Counted from the stretch's first letter, positions 25,684-35,254 are shown. The stretch is 64,000 nucleotides of DNA from CAVPCY01 sp963770765 (GCA_963770765.1 CAVYQS010000007.1:372001-436000); one strand, 5' to 3'. Translations and numbers: made by a program. Notes: generated from the sequence alone by a model not told the origin.

Positions 25684-26649
25684 TCAGAGCAGTGCTCGCC
25701 CGACCTTGGATCGCCGAGCGAGCGCCACGCCCGCCGCTGTCACCAGGAACGTGACCGCCGCGGTGAGGAAGGTGCGCAGAAGCGGCTGGACGGGCGGCAT
25801 CATGCCGAAGATGAGGCCCAGGTACGCCGGGTGCACGATGTAGATGCCCAGCGTGCACTCGCGCGCCCACCCGAAGGGTCTCAGCACCCAGCCCCACGAG
25901 ACCCCCGGGTCGATCGCGATCGCGATCACGGCCAGCGCCGCGACCGAGGACGAGGCGTACATGAGCCACGACCAGCTCTGCAGGCCGGTGGACTGCCGCA
26001 GGAGCTGGAACACGCCGGCGAGCAGCACCAGCGCACCGGCGGCTGAGATCGAGGTGGACCTGGACGGGCGCCACTGAGTGCGCGCGAACCGCATGGCGGC
26101 CCAGTACGCCGCTCCGTACGCGAAGATGAACACGTTGAAGGTGCCCAGACCCAGGCCGATCGGACCCTTGGGCTGCACAAGCCCAAGTACCACGAAGACG
26201 GCAACTCCTATGTAGGATGGCCACAGCCCCGTGACCTTCCGATCGAGCGCATTCGCGAGCACAGAGACGAGGAACAGCACGACCAAGAACCACGCGAAGC
26301 CCCCACCGCCGAAGTTGACGAGGAGCCACGAACCCAACGAGTCCCCCCACGGGGCCGTGCCTGTCCGCCACACCGCAAGGGCCTGATAGAACGCGATCCA
26401 GAACGCCGCTGGAATCAGAAGACGCTTCGCTCGGCGCCGTGCGAAGTCCCCCAGCCGTCCCGAAGCCGGCCTGAGCCCCGCGATGTAACCGGCCACAGCA
26501 AAGAAGGTGGGGACTGCGACGTGGCAGGCACCGTATATGAAGTACGCGACCGAATCTCCTTGCGTGCCACGGAGCACGCTGTGCTCCAACACGATGACCG
26601 CTGCCGCGATCACCTTCACCGCATCGAGCCCGTCCAAACGCGTCTTCAT
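25684..26649 (-). CDS. Acyltransferase family 3 membrane protein
   Basis: A 321-aa integral membrane protein of the acyltransferase 3 (fucose 4-O-acetylase/OafB-like) family with about ten helices. The N-terminal signature DGLDAVKVIAAAVIVLEHS includes the catalytic-type His, and late helices have GIYIVHPAYLG. These enzymes O-acylate surface sugars or peptidoglycan. The ATG at 26649 is chosen for GGGGAG upstream and the family N-terminus. No glycan cluster is nearby. Confidence 0.83.
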   Translation of the reverse strand: MKTRLDGLDAVKVIAAAVIVLEHSVLRGTQGDSVAYFIYGACHVAVPTFFAVAGYIAGLRPASGRLGDFARRRAKRLLIPAAFWIAFYQALAVWRTGTAPWGDSLGSWLLVNFGGGGFAWFLVVLFLVSVLANALDRKVTGLWPSYIGVAVFVVLGLVQPKGPIGLGLGTFNVFIFAYGAAYWAAMRFARTQWRPSRSTSISAAGALVLLAGVFQLLRQSTGLQSWSWLMYASSSVAALAVIAIAIDPGVSWGWVLRPFGWARECTLGIYIVHPAYLGLIFGMMPPVQPLLRTFLTAAVTFLVTAAGVALARRSKVGRALL

Positions 26650-26740
26650 CACTCCCCTTTCCCCGACCGTGCCCCCACGATAGTGCAAACAAGCGGCCCC
26701 GCCTCCCTTATCGGGTGACGGGGCCGTTTCATGCCGTGAA

Positions 26741-26833
26741 TGGCGGAGGGGGAGGGATTCGAACCCTCGTAACGGGGGATACCCGCTAAACAGTTTTCGA
26801 GACTGCCGCATTCAACCACTCTGCCACCCCTCC
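26741..26833 (-). tRNA. tRNA-Ser (anticodon CGA)
   Basis: A class II tRNA of 93 nt including an encoded CCA. The acceptor stem GGAGGGG pairs with CCCCTCC; the anticodon loop is CTCGAAA; there is a long variable arm and a GGTTCGAAT T-loop. Decodes UCG. Confidence 0.95.
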
Positions 26834-26862
26834 GCGAGGTGGCCCCTTAGGGCGCAGGCGCG

Positions 26863-26891
26863 AGTATACCGAGCGTGCTCGCGGCGGGCAA
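26863..26891 (-). promoter_or_regulatory. Promoter of tRNA-Ser(CGA)
   Basis: TTGCCC (26891-26886) and TATACT (26868-26863) on the minus strand are spaced by 17 bases, about 30 bases upstream of the tRNA. The same TTGCC(C/G)-N17-TATACT arrangement precedes tRNA-Ser(GGA). Confidence 0.6.
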
Positions 26892-26977
26892 ACGCAGCCA
26901 CGCCGCCCCGGTGCCCCCCGACTCGCCCTCGACCCGAGCGACGCAGGCTCGCACCGAGCCCCGGCGCGTGAGGGTTT

Positions 26978-26993
26978 TGTGACATTCGTCACA
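26978..26993. promoter_or_regulatory. CRP-like palindrome upstream of the GH26 gene
   Basis: TGTGA-CATTCG-TCACA is an exact match to the TGTGA-N6-TCACA consensus of CRP-family activators. It lies about 130 bases before the GH26 start. A second exact match occurs at 41944. Confidence 0.55.
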
Positions 26994-27121
26994 CTCGGGC
27001 GTCTTCTCACCCCCGATGGCGGACCGCTTGCTCGATACAGGCGTTGGAGCGGTCGAGGGTTGCAGGAGCGCGAGATCCGCCCTCCGCCACTCACAACGGA
27101 TCACTCGCACGGAGGTGGACC

Positions 27122-28350
27122 ATGCACCATGCTCGCTCATATGCCCTCGTCCGCTCCCTACTATCGCTCGTGCTCCTTTCCGCGGTCGCCCTCACCGTGC
27201 CGCTCGACGGCACCACCGGCGAGGCGTCGGCGCGCGGAAGGCGGTGGCACCGACAACGCAGCGCAGCGCCCGTCGCGCCTCCCCGTTCCGTGACCACGCG
27301 GCCGACGACTCCGGTCGCCGCGGTCGAGAGTCCGCCGACCTCACAGCAGCCCCAAGCACCGATCGCTGAAGGAGCTCCGGCCGTGACCCAAGCCAAGCCG
27401 CGCTCGGAGCCGGCGGTACCGGCACCCACGCCTACCCCGGTCGTTTCACCCTCGGCCTCCCCCGCCCCGGCTCCGGCAGACGCTGCCGCAACGGACTTCT
27501 TCGTGGGCGGCATACCTGCCTGGCGCCCCGGCCGACATGCGCCCGGTGACCGACCTGCAGTCGAGGCTCGGCTCGAAGCTCTCGGTGGTGAACCAGTTCC
27601 AGGGCACCAACCAGGGCTTCCTCCGGACCTCGGCGGCCAACGCCTGGGACAACGGCTCGATCCCGCTGTTCACGCTCGAGTTCTGGGACTACACCAAGGG
27701 CGTGGATCAGCCCGCGTTCAGCCTCAAGTCGATCTCGAGCGGCACGTACGACAGCTACCTTAGGACGTACGCGCGCGACGCCAAGGCCTTCGGCAAGACG
27801 GTCTGGCTACGGCCGCTGCACGAGATGAACGGCAACTGGTACCCGTGGGGTGGCACGGTGAACGGCAACTCCCCTGCCGACTTCGTGGACGCGTGGCGCC
27901 ACGTGCGCGCCATCTTCACCGAGGAGGGCGCCACCAACGTCAAGTTCGTGTGGGCCCCCAACAACGACAGCGTGCCCGACACCTCGGCCAACGCGATCGA
28001 GGCCTACTGGCCCGGCGACGATCACGTCGACTACATCGCCCTCGACGGCTACAACTTCGGATCCGGCAGCTCGTGGTCCACGTGGCGCTCGTTCAGTAAC
28101 GTGTTCGGTGCGTCCTATGCGACCGTCACACGGCTCTCGAGCAAGCCGCTCATCATCACCGAGACGGGCTGCTCGACCCAAGGCGGCGACAAGGCCGCCT
28201 GGATCGCCGAGATGTTCCGCGTGTTGCCGAGCCAGCTTCCCGCGCATCGAAGGAATCGTCTGGTTCAACGTGGACAAGGAGCGAGACTGGCGCATCGAGA
28301 GTTCGCCGGAGAGTCTGAGCGCGTTCAAGAACGGTTTCGCCGGGCTCTGA
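27122..28350 (+). CDS. Secreted glycoside hydrolase family 26 protein (frame interrupted twice)
   Basis: Signal peptide (about residues 1-35), a Pro/Thr/Ala-rich linker of about 90 aa, then a GH26 catalytic domain. The catalytic acid/base Glu lies in LHEMNGNWYPWG and the nucleophile Glu in IITETGCS. The family includes beta-mannanases and some beta-1,3-1,4-glucanases. The frame breaks near 27508, where one extra base separates FFVG from AYLPGAPADM, and again near 28235, where one extra base separates LPSQ from FPRIEGIVWFN. All functional motifs survive, so sequencing error is likely. The ATG at 27122 has GGAGGTGG upstream. A CRP-like site precedes it and a terminator follows. Confidence 0.8.
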
Positions 28351-28372
28351 GGCCCCCGATCCGCCGATCGAC

Positions 28373-28405
28373 GAAGGCCCGCCACCGATTCCGGGGCGGG
28401 TCTTC
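28373..28405 (+). terminator. Terminator after the GH26 gene
   Basis: GAAGGCCCGCC and GGCGGGTCTTC form an 11-bp stem (one G-T pair) with an 11-base loop, 22 bases after the GH26 stop. Confidence 0.55.
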
Positions 28406-28478
28406 GCGTGCCGTCAGCCCTGAGCCGCCCCGGTAGGGCTATCCTGTTGGCAAGGCCCCGCCATTGAGAGACCTGCCG

Positions 28479-29604
28479 ATGGACATCGCGATCCCCCTCA
28501 CACCGCCACTGACGGTTCGCTTCGAGGACGCCCCTCCGGCGGCCGCGCGGTTCTTCGAATCGGAGTACGGACGGTTGCGGGTAGCCTCCGGCGAGATCGG
28601 CGATCCGGACGTGCTGGTGCGCTTCGTCGAGAACCTCCCCCAGCCCGTGGTGTGGGAGTCGTTCGGGCCCCCGATGGGGTACGCAGACGACGCGCTCGTG
28701 GTGGTCGATCCAGAGGGACGGGCCCGCATCTCGCTCTCTGAGGACGGGCGACTGCGAGCTGACATCGAGCGCACCATGCCCCTCGACGTCGTTCGGCGAA
28801 GAGTGGTCCTCGCCTGTCTCGCGCTTGCCGCTCTTGGCCGAGACTCCGTCGTCGTCCATGCCTCCGCAACGTCGGATCCGGCGGGAAGCATCCTGCTGCT
28901 GGGCGATCAGGGCGTGGGAAAGACGGGCCTGCTCGTCCACCTCGTCGACACCGGCCACACGTATGTGGCCGACGACCAACTGTTCCTGACACGTGATTCT
29001 CGGCTGATCCCCTTGCAGGGCCTTCTCGAGCTTCGGCTCGATGTGCTCGCGGGCCACCCTGAGCTGGGAAGGATCGCGAGGCCCACGGGGTGGCGGCAGG
29101 CTCGTGCGCTGCGCTCGACCGTACGCGGGCTCCACCGGCCTCGTGAACGGCATCCGCACCACGCCGACGCGGCGGGTGGCGCGTGGCCTCAAGCGGATCG
29201 ACGAGTCGCTCAGCGACCACTGCTTCTTCCTCGATGCGCGGCAGGCGTTTCCGGGTTCTCGATCAGACGCGCAGACCGCGTCGCCGCGCGTCTACCTGCT
29301 GAGTCGCGGGGCGCCGGAGTCCATCGAACCCGCATCACAAGAGATGCTCACGCGCTGGCTGCTCGAGGAGTCCACGATCGCCTACGGTCCGCTGTTCGAG
29401 CTCATGACCGCCGCGGCGCGCATCTCACCGCGCTGGCGAAGCGCGCTCGACGCGGCGGTCGAAGCGCAATCCGCGGTGGTGACCGAGGCCGCGTCGCAGC
29501 TGTCGGCCACGCGCGTGCGGATCGCGCCCGAGGCGCCCGTCGCTCGCTTCGCCGCCGCCGTCGACGACAAGAGCCGCCGGGCGCGAACGCCGGACGGCTC
29601 CTGA
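28479..29604 (+). CDS. HPr kinase-like P-loop protein (frame interrupted near 29100)
   Basis: The N-terminal half shows a P-loop GDQGVGKTGL (near residue 145) and an acidic ADDQLFL as in HPr kinase/phosphatase-like proteins. A shift of one base near 29085-29125 leads into GLVNGIRTTPTRR and a helical C-terminus ending RARTPDGS. The whole would be about 374 aa. The family includes stand-alone HprK-like kinases often found near peptide-maturation or polysaccharide genes; the target here is unknown. The ATG at 28479 is preferred, with a TTG at 28464 as alternative; no strong ribosome binding site is seen. Confidence 0.55.
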
Positions 29605-29612
29605 TGGTGATC

Positions 29613-29705
29613 TGGCGGAGAGCCAGGGATTCGAACCCTGGGTACGGTTTAAAGCCGCACACACGATTTCCAGTCGTGCACCTTCAGCCTCTCGGTCAGC
29701 TCTCC
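29613..29705 (-). tRNA. tRNA-Ser (anticodon GGA)
   Basis: A 93-nt class II tRNA with CCA encoded. The acceptor stem is GGAGAGC/GCTCTCC; the anticodon loop is CTGGAAA; a long variable arm is present. Decodes UCC and UCU. It is convergent with the HprK-like gene. Confidence 0.95.
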
Positions 29706-29731
29706 GCGAAGGCGCAACGAGCGCAACGGCG

Positions 29732-29760
29732 AGTATAGCGAGCCAGAGCACCCGCGGCAA
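29732..29760 (-). promoter_or_regulatory. Promoter of tRNA-Ser(GGA)
   Basis: TTGCCG (29760-29755) and TATACT (29737-29732), spaced by 17 bases, about 27 bases before the tRNA. It matches the tRNA-Ser(CGA) promoter closely. Confidence 0.6.
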
Positions 29761-29819
29761 TCTGCACCGCGGCGCATCGCGCCGTGCGGGCCGGGCCTGC
29801 TCACGCGTATCATGGCGCC

Positions 29820-32171
29820 ATGGACCCTGGTGCGACTCCTCAGACAGTCCGCTCTCTGGTGCGGGCCGGTTGCCTGAAAGGCGACCCGGTCCCCTGGCTG
29901 CTCGGCTCGAACGAACCGTACGCGCTCTGGGCGACGCTTCACGACGTGGTAGGGCTTGCCCTCGACGAGCCGGCGTTGCTGCGCGCTCACGACCTCGTGA
30001 TCGCCGATGAGAACGTCCGTGCGCTCGTCGACGATCTCCCCCCGCGGCTGACCGCCGCGGTCGCAGACCACCACAGCCCGCTGTTCCTGCCCAACCGGCT
30101 CAACCTGCTCGCGGACATGGGAGTGGCGCACGGCGACTTCCCCGTCGTGGATGCCTTGCTCGAATCCCTCGCCGCGACTCAGGACCGCGCCGGCCGCTTC
30201 CGTCCACGTGCGACCGGGACCACGCCCCAAGCGCACGCCGGCGCCTCGCCGCGCTGCGAGCACAACGCTGTCACGGAGGTTCTGCTGCGCTTCGGCCTCG
30301 CTCACGACCCGCGCGTCACCAGGGCCGTGGCGAGGCTGTCATCGGACATCCGCGCCGGCAATCAGGGTCACGGGTGGTGCTGCACTCCCGAGAAGCGCTC
30401 CTTGAGCGTGCTTGCACACAAGCTCGACGTCTGCCCGCAGATCGACCTCGAGGGCGTGCGGGCGCTCGCGATGCTGCCCGCGCACCAGCGTCCTCGCAAC
30501 GCGCGTGACGCCGCGCGCACCCCGCTCGAGATCTGGCGCAGGCGGCCGGAGGAGCGGCCGTACCAGTTCGGGCACGGCTATCAGTTCAAGACGGTACGGT
30601 GGCCGAGCTTCTGGTACGACGTGCTGGGCGTGGTCGATGCGGTCGGTCGGTTCCCGGACCTGTGGAGCGGGCCGCACGCCCGCGAAGAGGACCGCCGGGC
30701 GGTCGCAGAGCTCGCCGCGTGCCTGATCGCGTACAACACCGACTCCGAGGGTCGCGTGAAGCCGAGACGCGTCCACCGCGGCTACGAGCGATTCTCCTTC
30801 GCCGACAAGTCCGCCGCCTCGCCGTTCGCGACCGCCCGCGTGCTGGCCGCGCTCGTTCGCGTCGCCGACCTGGCCGATGAGATCGCCGCGATCGATGTCG
30901 AGTCGCTCGCGAGCTCGACCGGCGGCAGCGGCACGGTCCTGCCTCCCGAGAAGACCGCGCCCGACGCCACCGTGTGCACGGTGCCCGCCATCCCGGTCTT
31001 CGATCCCGGACGCGTGCTCGCGCGGGTGCTCACCCGGCACCATCTGGGCGATTCGTGGGAGCAGCAGAGCGCCGACTCGGTGATCTACGACGTCATCGGC
31101 CTGACCGCGACCGACCCCCTCACGCCCTACCGCTCGCTCGCCTCGAGGCTTCCCGGCTTCGACGCCCAAGCGCTCGAAAGCGCGCTCGACGAGCGGCATT
31201 CCCTCGTGCGCTGGCGCGGGATGCGCGGTCTGCTCATGGTCGTGAGACGCGACTTCGTACCGGTCATCCACGGCGCGACTTCGCGGCAGGTGATCCGCTA
31301 CGCACGGGACTTCGCGCAGTCCAGGGGGGTTACGAGCACCCTCTACGAGCGTCTCGCACCGGCAGTGCTGGCGGCGTGCGCCGAAGCCCCTCTCTCCCGG
31401 CAGGAGCTCCGCGATCGACTGGATCCACGGGCCGACCTGGGCGCGGTGCTGACGCTCATGAACGCCGAGGCGCTGCTCGTGCGTGTCCGCGGAGAGCGCG
31501 GCCGGTCCGATCGCCGGATGCTCTACGCGCCCACGCAACAGGTCCTGCCCGGCATCGAGCTGGGCCGGTACAGCCTCGACGACGCGCGGATGCAGTTGTT
31601 GCGCGCGTACGTGCGCGGCTATGGCCCCGTCACCCGGCACGACGCCGCATGGTGGACCGGCATGGACCTCAAACGCGTGGACCGTGCGGTCAGGATGCTC
31701 GAGGACGAGCTGCTCGAGATCGCGCTCAAGGGCCGGGAAGGCACGTGGCTGATGCACGCTGCAGACGTCGACGAGCTCGAACGCGCGGCCCTCATGAAGC
31801 AGCCGAACGTGGCCGCGCTTCCCGCCAACGACCCGCTCATGCTGGGCTACGCGGACCGGGCGCGCTTCCTCGACGACGTCGCGCGGCCCTTCGTGTTCGA
31901 CGCCGCCAACAACTCCGCGCCGGTCGTATGCGTGGATGGGCGGGTGGTCGCGGTGTGGGACGTCGCGCCGGCGCAGACGACTGCCGAGGGGCCTCAGGTA
32001 CTGATCTTCCCCGTTGCGCCGATCGGCGCAGAAGTGGCCGAGCTGATCGGCGACCGTGCGGCTCGCGTGCTCGAAGCCACGGGTCAGACGGCCTGCGGCG
32101 CGCGCACCGTCAGCGGCATGCGCTCGCTGCTCGACCGCCCGGTAGGCGCGTTCGCTCACCCGCTCCGGTAG
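29820..32171 (+). CDS. Helical-toroid (squalene-cyclase-like) domain fused to an AlkZ-type winged-helix domain
   Basis: A 783-aa protein. The N-terminal half (about 1-390) looks like an alpha/alpha toroid of the prenyltransferase/squalene-cyclase type (YQFKTVRWPSFWYDVLG), with Cys and His residues (CEHN, WCC). The C-terminal half (about 395-770) resembles the winged-helix HTH_42 family of DNA glycosylases AlkZ/YcaQ (LTRHHLGD, GLTATDP, LVRWRGMRGLLMVV). In active AlkZ proteins a Q-x-Q motif precedes DP; here it reads TAT, so base excision by the known mechanism is doubtful. The ATG at 29820 is the most likely start. Possible role: DNA-lesion recognition or a novel regulator; not proven. Confidence 0.6.
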   Translation: MDPGATPQTVRSLVRAGCLKGDPVPWLLGSNEPYALWATLHDVVGLALDEPALLRAHDLVIADENVRALVDDLPPRLTAAVADHHSPLFLPNRLNLLADMGVAHGDFPVVDALLESLAATQDRAGRFRPRATGTTPQAHAGASPRCEHNAVTEVLLRFGLAHDPRVTRAVARLSSDIRAGNQGHGWCCTPEKRSLSVLAHKLDVCPQIDLEGVRALAMLPAHQRPRNARDAARTPLEIWRRRPEERPYQFGHGYQFKTVRWPSFWYDVLGVVDAVGRFPDLWSGPHAREEDRRAVAELAACLIAYNTDSEGRVKPRRVHRGYERFSFADKSAASPFATARVLAALVRVADLADEIAAIDVESLASSTGGSGTVLPPEKTAPDATVCTVPAIPVFDPGRVLARVLTRHHLGDSWEQQSADSVIYDVIGLTATDPLTPYRSLASRLPGFDAQALESALDERHSLVRWRGMRGLLMVVRRDFVPVIHGATSRQVIRYARDFAQSRGVTSTLYERLAPAVLAACAEAPLSRQELRDRLDPRADLGAVLTLMNAEALLVRVRGERGRSDRRMLYAPTQQVLPGIELGRYSLDDARMQLLRAYVRGYGPVTRHDAAWWTGMDLKRVDRAVRMLEDELLEIALKGREGTWLMHAADVDELERAALMKQPNVAALPANDPLMLGYADRARFLDDVARPFVFDAANNSAPVVCVDGRVVAVWDVAPAQTTAEGPQVLIFPVAPIGAEVAELIGDRAARVLEATGQTACGARTVSGMRSLLDRPVGAFAHPLR

Positions 32172-32194
32172 CGCCTCTCCTTCTGCACGCGAAG

Positions 32195-32235
32195 AGGCGG
32201 ACCCCCGGCCAGGGTGGGTGGCCGAGGGTCCGCCT
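32195..32235. terminator. Bidirectional terminator
   Basis: Two 16-base arms (32195-32210 and 32220-32235) pair with a single mismatch around a 9-base loop. It lies between convergent genes and could end transcription from both sides. Confidence 0.75.
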
Positions 32236-32271
32236 ATGCACCAGGTGCTCGGACAAGCACCAGTGGAGCTG

Positions 32272-34164
32272 TTACTTGGTCTTGCCTCCGCTGAAGGCTA
32301 CGACCTTGCTCGCTTCGACGTCGGACTCGTGGCGCTCACTGGCGGTGCCGTGGATGCGCATCCAGATCTCGTCGATGTTGGCAGGGACCTTACCGTCGAG
32401 CTTGCTCACGATGTAGATGGTGGCAAGCGAGGCCGGGAAGGTGAAGATCACCGGGAAGGTCAGCGCTCCCAAGAAGCCCAGGGCACCGGTGGCCGGAAGG
32501 ATCTTCAGGGCCATCAGGATGTTCAGGAAGATGATGCTGATGGCGCCGATGAGGCCCACGAGCATCCCCGCGATCGCGCCCCTCTCGGTGGTGCCCTTCC
32601 ACCAGATGCCGGTCAGGAGCATCGGCACGAACGCCGAGGCGCCCACCGAGAACGCCCACGTCACCATCATCGCGATGAGCGCCGGGTAGGCCTTGTCCAG
32701 GCCGGAGGCTGGGATCGCCAGCCCGATGCCCAGGGCGATCAGGGCGAAGCTCACTACCGAGATCTTGGCCACTGCCACGCGCTTGGCCTCCGACGCGTTC
32801 TTGTTGACGTACTTCTCGTAGACATCGTGGCCGATGGCCGATGCTGCGGCGATGAGCAGGCCACCGATCGTGGAGAACATCGCGGCGAAGGCGCCCGCGG
32901 TCACGATACCCATGAGCCAGTCACCGCCCAAGAGCTGGCCGATGGTGGGCATGAGCTGGTCAGGCTTGACCAGGAACCCGTCGACCAACGGAGCGGTCGC
33001 GGTGTACGTGCCGTTGGCAACGGCGTCAGAGATGATGCCGCGTCCCGCGAGTCCGACGATCGGCGCGAAGATGTAGAAGGTGCCGATGAAGACGAGGACC
33101 CAGAAGGTCGACCGGCGTGCGGCCGCGCCGGAGGGGTTCGTGTAGTAGCGGTTGAGGATGTGCGGCAGGCCGGCCGTGCCCAGCACGAGAGCCAGCACCA
33201 TCGAGAACTGGTCGAGCGGGTTGTAGCGGTGCCCGGGCTCACCAAAGAGCATGGTGCGCAGCTTGTGCAGCTTGTTTCCCTGGCCCAGCAGCACGTCGAT
33301 CTTGGTCGTGGCCTCTTCAGGTGTACCTTCGACCCCGTTGACCGTTTCCATCACGGCCGCGAACGACTCAGGCTGCATGGTCTTCTCGGCGTTGGCCATC
33401 GGCGTCTTGGGATTGCCCGCGTCGTCGAGGACCGGCTGGCCGGTTGCGGGGTCCTTGATGGGCGAGATGAACTCCGTGACGGTCATGGTCTTGGTACCCA
33501 CGAGCTGCGAGGCGTTCTGCCTGGCGAGCGCGTCCGGGTAGCTGAAGCCGTTGAAGAACGCGAAGATGACGACCAGGAACATGGCGAACCACAACCACCA
33601 GAACTGGAACACCTGGTTGAGCGTGGTGCCCTTCATGCCGCCGACGGCGACGTAGAACATCATGATGGCGGCGACGACAACGACGCCCGAGGTGTATGGA
33701 TCCATACCCAGGATCCCGGCGCCCACGAGGACCTGCCACGTGGTACCCGCGCCGAACATCTGCGGTGCCATGTAGAACATCGAGGTCAGGAGTACCGCGA
33801 CCACCGTCACGAGCCGGATGCGGCTCGTACCGAAGCGGCCGAAGGCGAAGTCGGCCACCGTGTACTCACCGAAGCGGCGAAGCGCCGACGCGATGAAGAG
33901 CACGACGACCATGAAGCCGCCCGCGAAGCCTGCGGCATACCAGACGCCGTCCAGGCCGGAAGCATAGACAGCCGCGGCGACGCCCAGGAACGAGGCGGCC
34001 GACAGGTAGTCGCCCGAGATCGCCGAGGCGTTGGTGAACGAGCCGACCTTGCGTCCCGCGAGGTAGAAGTCGGCGGTGGTACGGGTGAAGCGGCGAGAGA
34101 AGATCGAAAGCCCGATCGTGAAGAGGATCAGCGCGACGACCAGAGAGACGGCGACGGTATTCAC
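32272..34164 (-). CDS. Sodium:solute symporter, ActP-like (probable acetate/monocarboxylate permease)
   Basis: A 630-aa SSS-family permease with about thirteen helices. It resembles cation/acetate symporters of the ActP/MctC group (early FYLAGRKVGSFTNASAISGDYLSAASFLG, shown here as FYLAGRKVGSF and GDYLSAASFLG). A long soluble loop near residues 200-290 is an insertion relative to ActP (549 aa). The DUF485 small subunit encoded upstream overlaps by four bases, as in yjcH-actP. The likely substrates are acetate or related short acids, fitting the acyl-CoA synthetase in the same window. Confidence 0.85.
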   Translation of the reverse strand: MNTVAVSLVVALILFTIGLSIFSRRFTRTTADFYLAGRKVGSFTNASAISGDYLSAASFLGVAAAVYASGLDGVWYAAGFAGGFMVVVLFIASALRRFGEYTVADFAFGRFGTSRIRLVTVVAVLLTSMFYMAPQMFGAGTTWQVLVGAGILGMDPYTSGVVVVAAIMMFYVAVGGMKGTTLNQVFQFWWLWFAMFLVVIFAFFNGFSYPDALARQNASQLVGTKTMTVTEFISPIKDPATGQPVLDDAGNPKTPMANAEKTMQPESFAAVMETVNGVEGTPEEATTKIDVLLGQGNKLHKLRTMLFGEPGHRYNPLDQFSMVLALVLGTAGLPHILNRYYTNPSGAAARRSTFWVLVFIGTFYIFAPIVGLAGRGIISDAVANGTYTATAPLVDGFLVKPDQLMPTIGQLLGGDWLMGIVTAGAFAAMFSTIGGLLIAAASAIGHDVYEKYVNKNASEAKRVAVAKISVVSFALIALGIGLAIPASGLDKAYPALIAMMVTWAFSVGASAFVPMLLTGIWWKGTTERGAIAGMLVGLIGAISIIFLNILMALKILPATGALGFLGALTFPVIFTFPASLATIYIVSKLDGKVPANIDEIWMRIHGTASERHESDVEASKVVAFSGGKTK

Positions 34165-34550
34165 GATGCCTCACCGCCGCTCATGAGGCGCTTCTCGGCT
34201 TCGTCGGCCATGGCGTTGAGCTTGCGATCGAGCTTGTCGGCCTGCTGGGAGTAGGTCCAGGCCATCCCCCAGAGGAATGCGAAGTAGATCAGCGACACGA
34301 ACAGGTAGTTCGCCGTGAATCCGCCCCATATCTGCGTCGCGTACCACGACTCCACCCACACGGAGCCGGCAGGGATGGCGAGTGTCACGAGGAAGAAGAT
34401 CGCGCCATAGGTGAAGCTCAGCTTGCGCTGCGCCTTGAACACGGTGTCCACGGTCTCCATCGTGTCGACGTGCTTGCCCACTCTCATGATGGGCATGCCG
34501 TTGACGACTTCGACTTTGCCCTTCTCAGCGGTGATTGTCCCGTCTGCCAT
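34161..34550 (-). CDS. DUF485-like small subunit of the acetate-type symporter
   Basis: A 129-aa two-helix membrane protein with helices at about 48-68 and 82-103, followed by a charged coiled tail (SQQADKLDRKLNAMADEAEKR). The position and layout match DUF485 (YjcH) proteins that accompany ActP-type symporters. The N-terminal 40 residues are longer than usual. Its stop overlaps the symporter start (ATGA). Confidence 0.75.
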   Translation of the reverse strand: MADGTITAEKGKVEVVNGMPIMRVGKHVDTMETVDTVFKAQRKLSFTYGAIFFLVTLAIPAGSVWVESWYATQIWGGFTANYLFVSLIYFAFLWGMAWTYSQQADKLDRKLNAMADEAEKRLMSGGEAS

Positions 34551-34581
34551 TTTGCACCTCCCTTTCTGGTTGAGGTCTGAG

Positions 34582-35070
34582 CTACTTGACTACGAAGACC
34601 GGGGTCTCGGAGCCCTTCACGACGGTCTCGGCGATCGAACCCATGCCGAGCCGCTTCAGGCCGGTGCGACCTGTCTCGCCGAGAACGATCAGGTCGGCGT
34701 TGAGATCCTGGGCCGTCTTGATGATCCGCTTGGCCACGCCGCCTTTGACGATCGCGACTTCGATGTCCACCCCGTTGCGCTCGGCCATGATCTTCGCGAT
34801 GCCGAGCCCCTTGACGGAGGGATGCGCACCCTCCCAGACGTCGTCGGCCTCGATCTCCTCCGGCAACTCGAGCGCCTCGAGCCCGTCGTCGACATAGACC
34901 GCCTTGACCTGGGCGTTGAACGTCTTGGCAAGCGTGATCGCATACTGCGTAGCGAGCACCGCCGGTTCCGAACCGTCAGTCGCCAGCAGAATCAGGTCGA
35001 AGTCGAGACATACGTCCTGGATGTCACCGACCTTGATATCCTCCGCTGCACCCTTGATGCAGACCTTCAT
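34582..35070 (-). CDS. Universal stress protein, UspA family
   Basis: A 162-aa UspA fold with an extra N-terminal stretch. The C-terminal nucleotide motif G-2x-G-9x-G-S is complete (GETGRTGLKRLGMGS), so this is the ATP-binding type. The ATG at 35070 is chosen because AAGGAGG lies eight bases upstream. It stands 31 bases before the symporter pair on the same strand, so it probably heads their operon and may sense the energy state for uptake control. Confidence 0.87.
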   Translation of the reverse strand: MKVCIKGAAEDIKVGDIQDVCLDFDLILLATDGSEPAVLATQYAITLAKTFNAQVKAVYVDDGLEALELPEEIEADDVWEGAHPSVKGLGIAKIMAERNGVDIEVAIVKGGVAKRIIKTAQDLNADLIVLGETGRTGLKRLGMGSIAETVVKGSETPVFVVK

Positions 35071-35238
35071 CCACTCCACCTCCTTCTCATCCCTGTAACC
35101 ACGTGCGAGCGCCGACGTGACACGCCGACGACTGAACCCTACGCCGCGCGCAGGGCCCCGGAGGGACGGTTCAGGCTGAGTGGCTGGTCAATCGAGGGTG
35201 CGCGGTGGCATTGGGGCGGCAAGCGGCGATGAGGCGTC

Positions 35239-35254
35239 ACCGCCGAACGGCGGT
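35239..35254. terminator. Short hairpin between histidine kinase and UspA genes
   Basis: ACCGCC-GAAC-GGCGGT followed on the plus strand by TTT. It lies downstream of the minus-strand kinase gene, but the T tract is on the opposite strand, so its role as a terminator is uncertain. Confidence 0.3.

Noticed and set aside
32218..34254. Long plus-strand open frame opposite the symporter gene
   Set aside because: It is a low-complexity His/Glu/Arg-rich translation typical of an antisense shadow.
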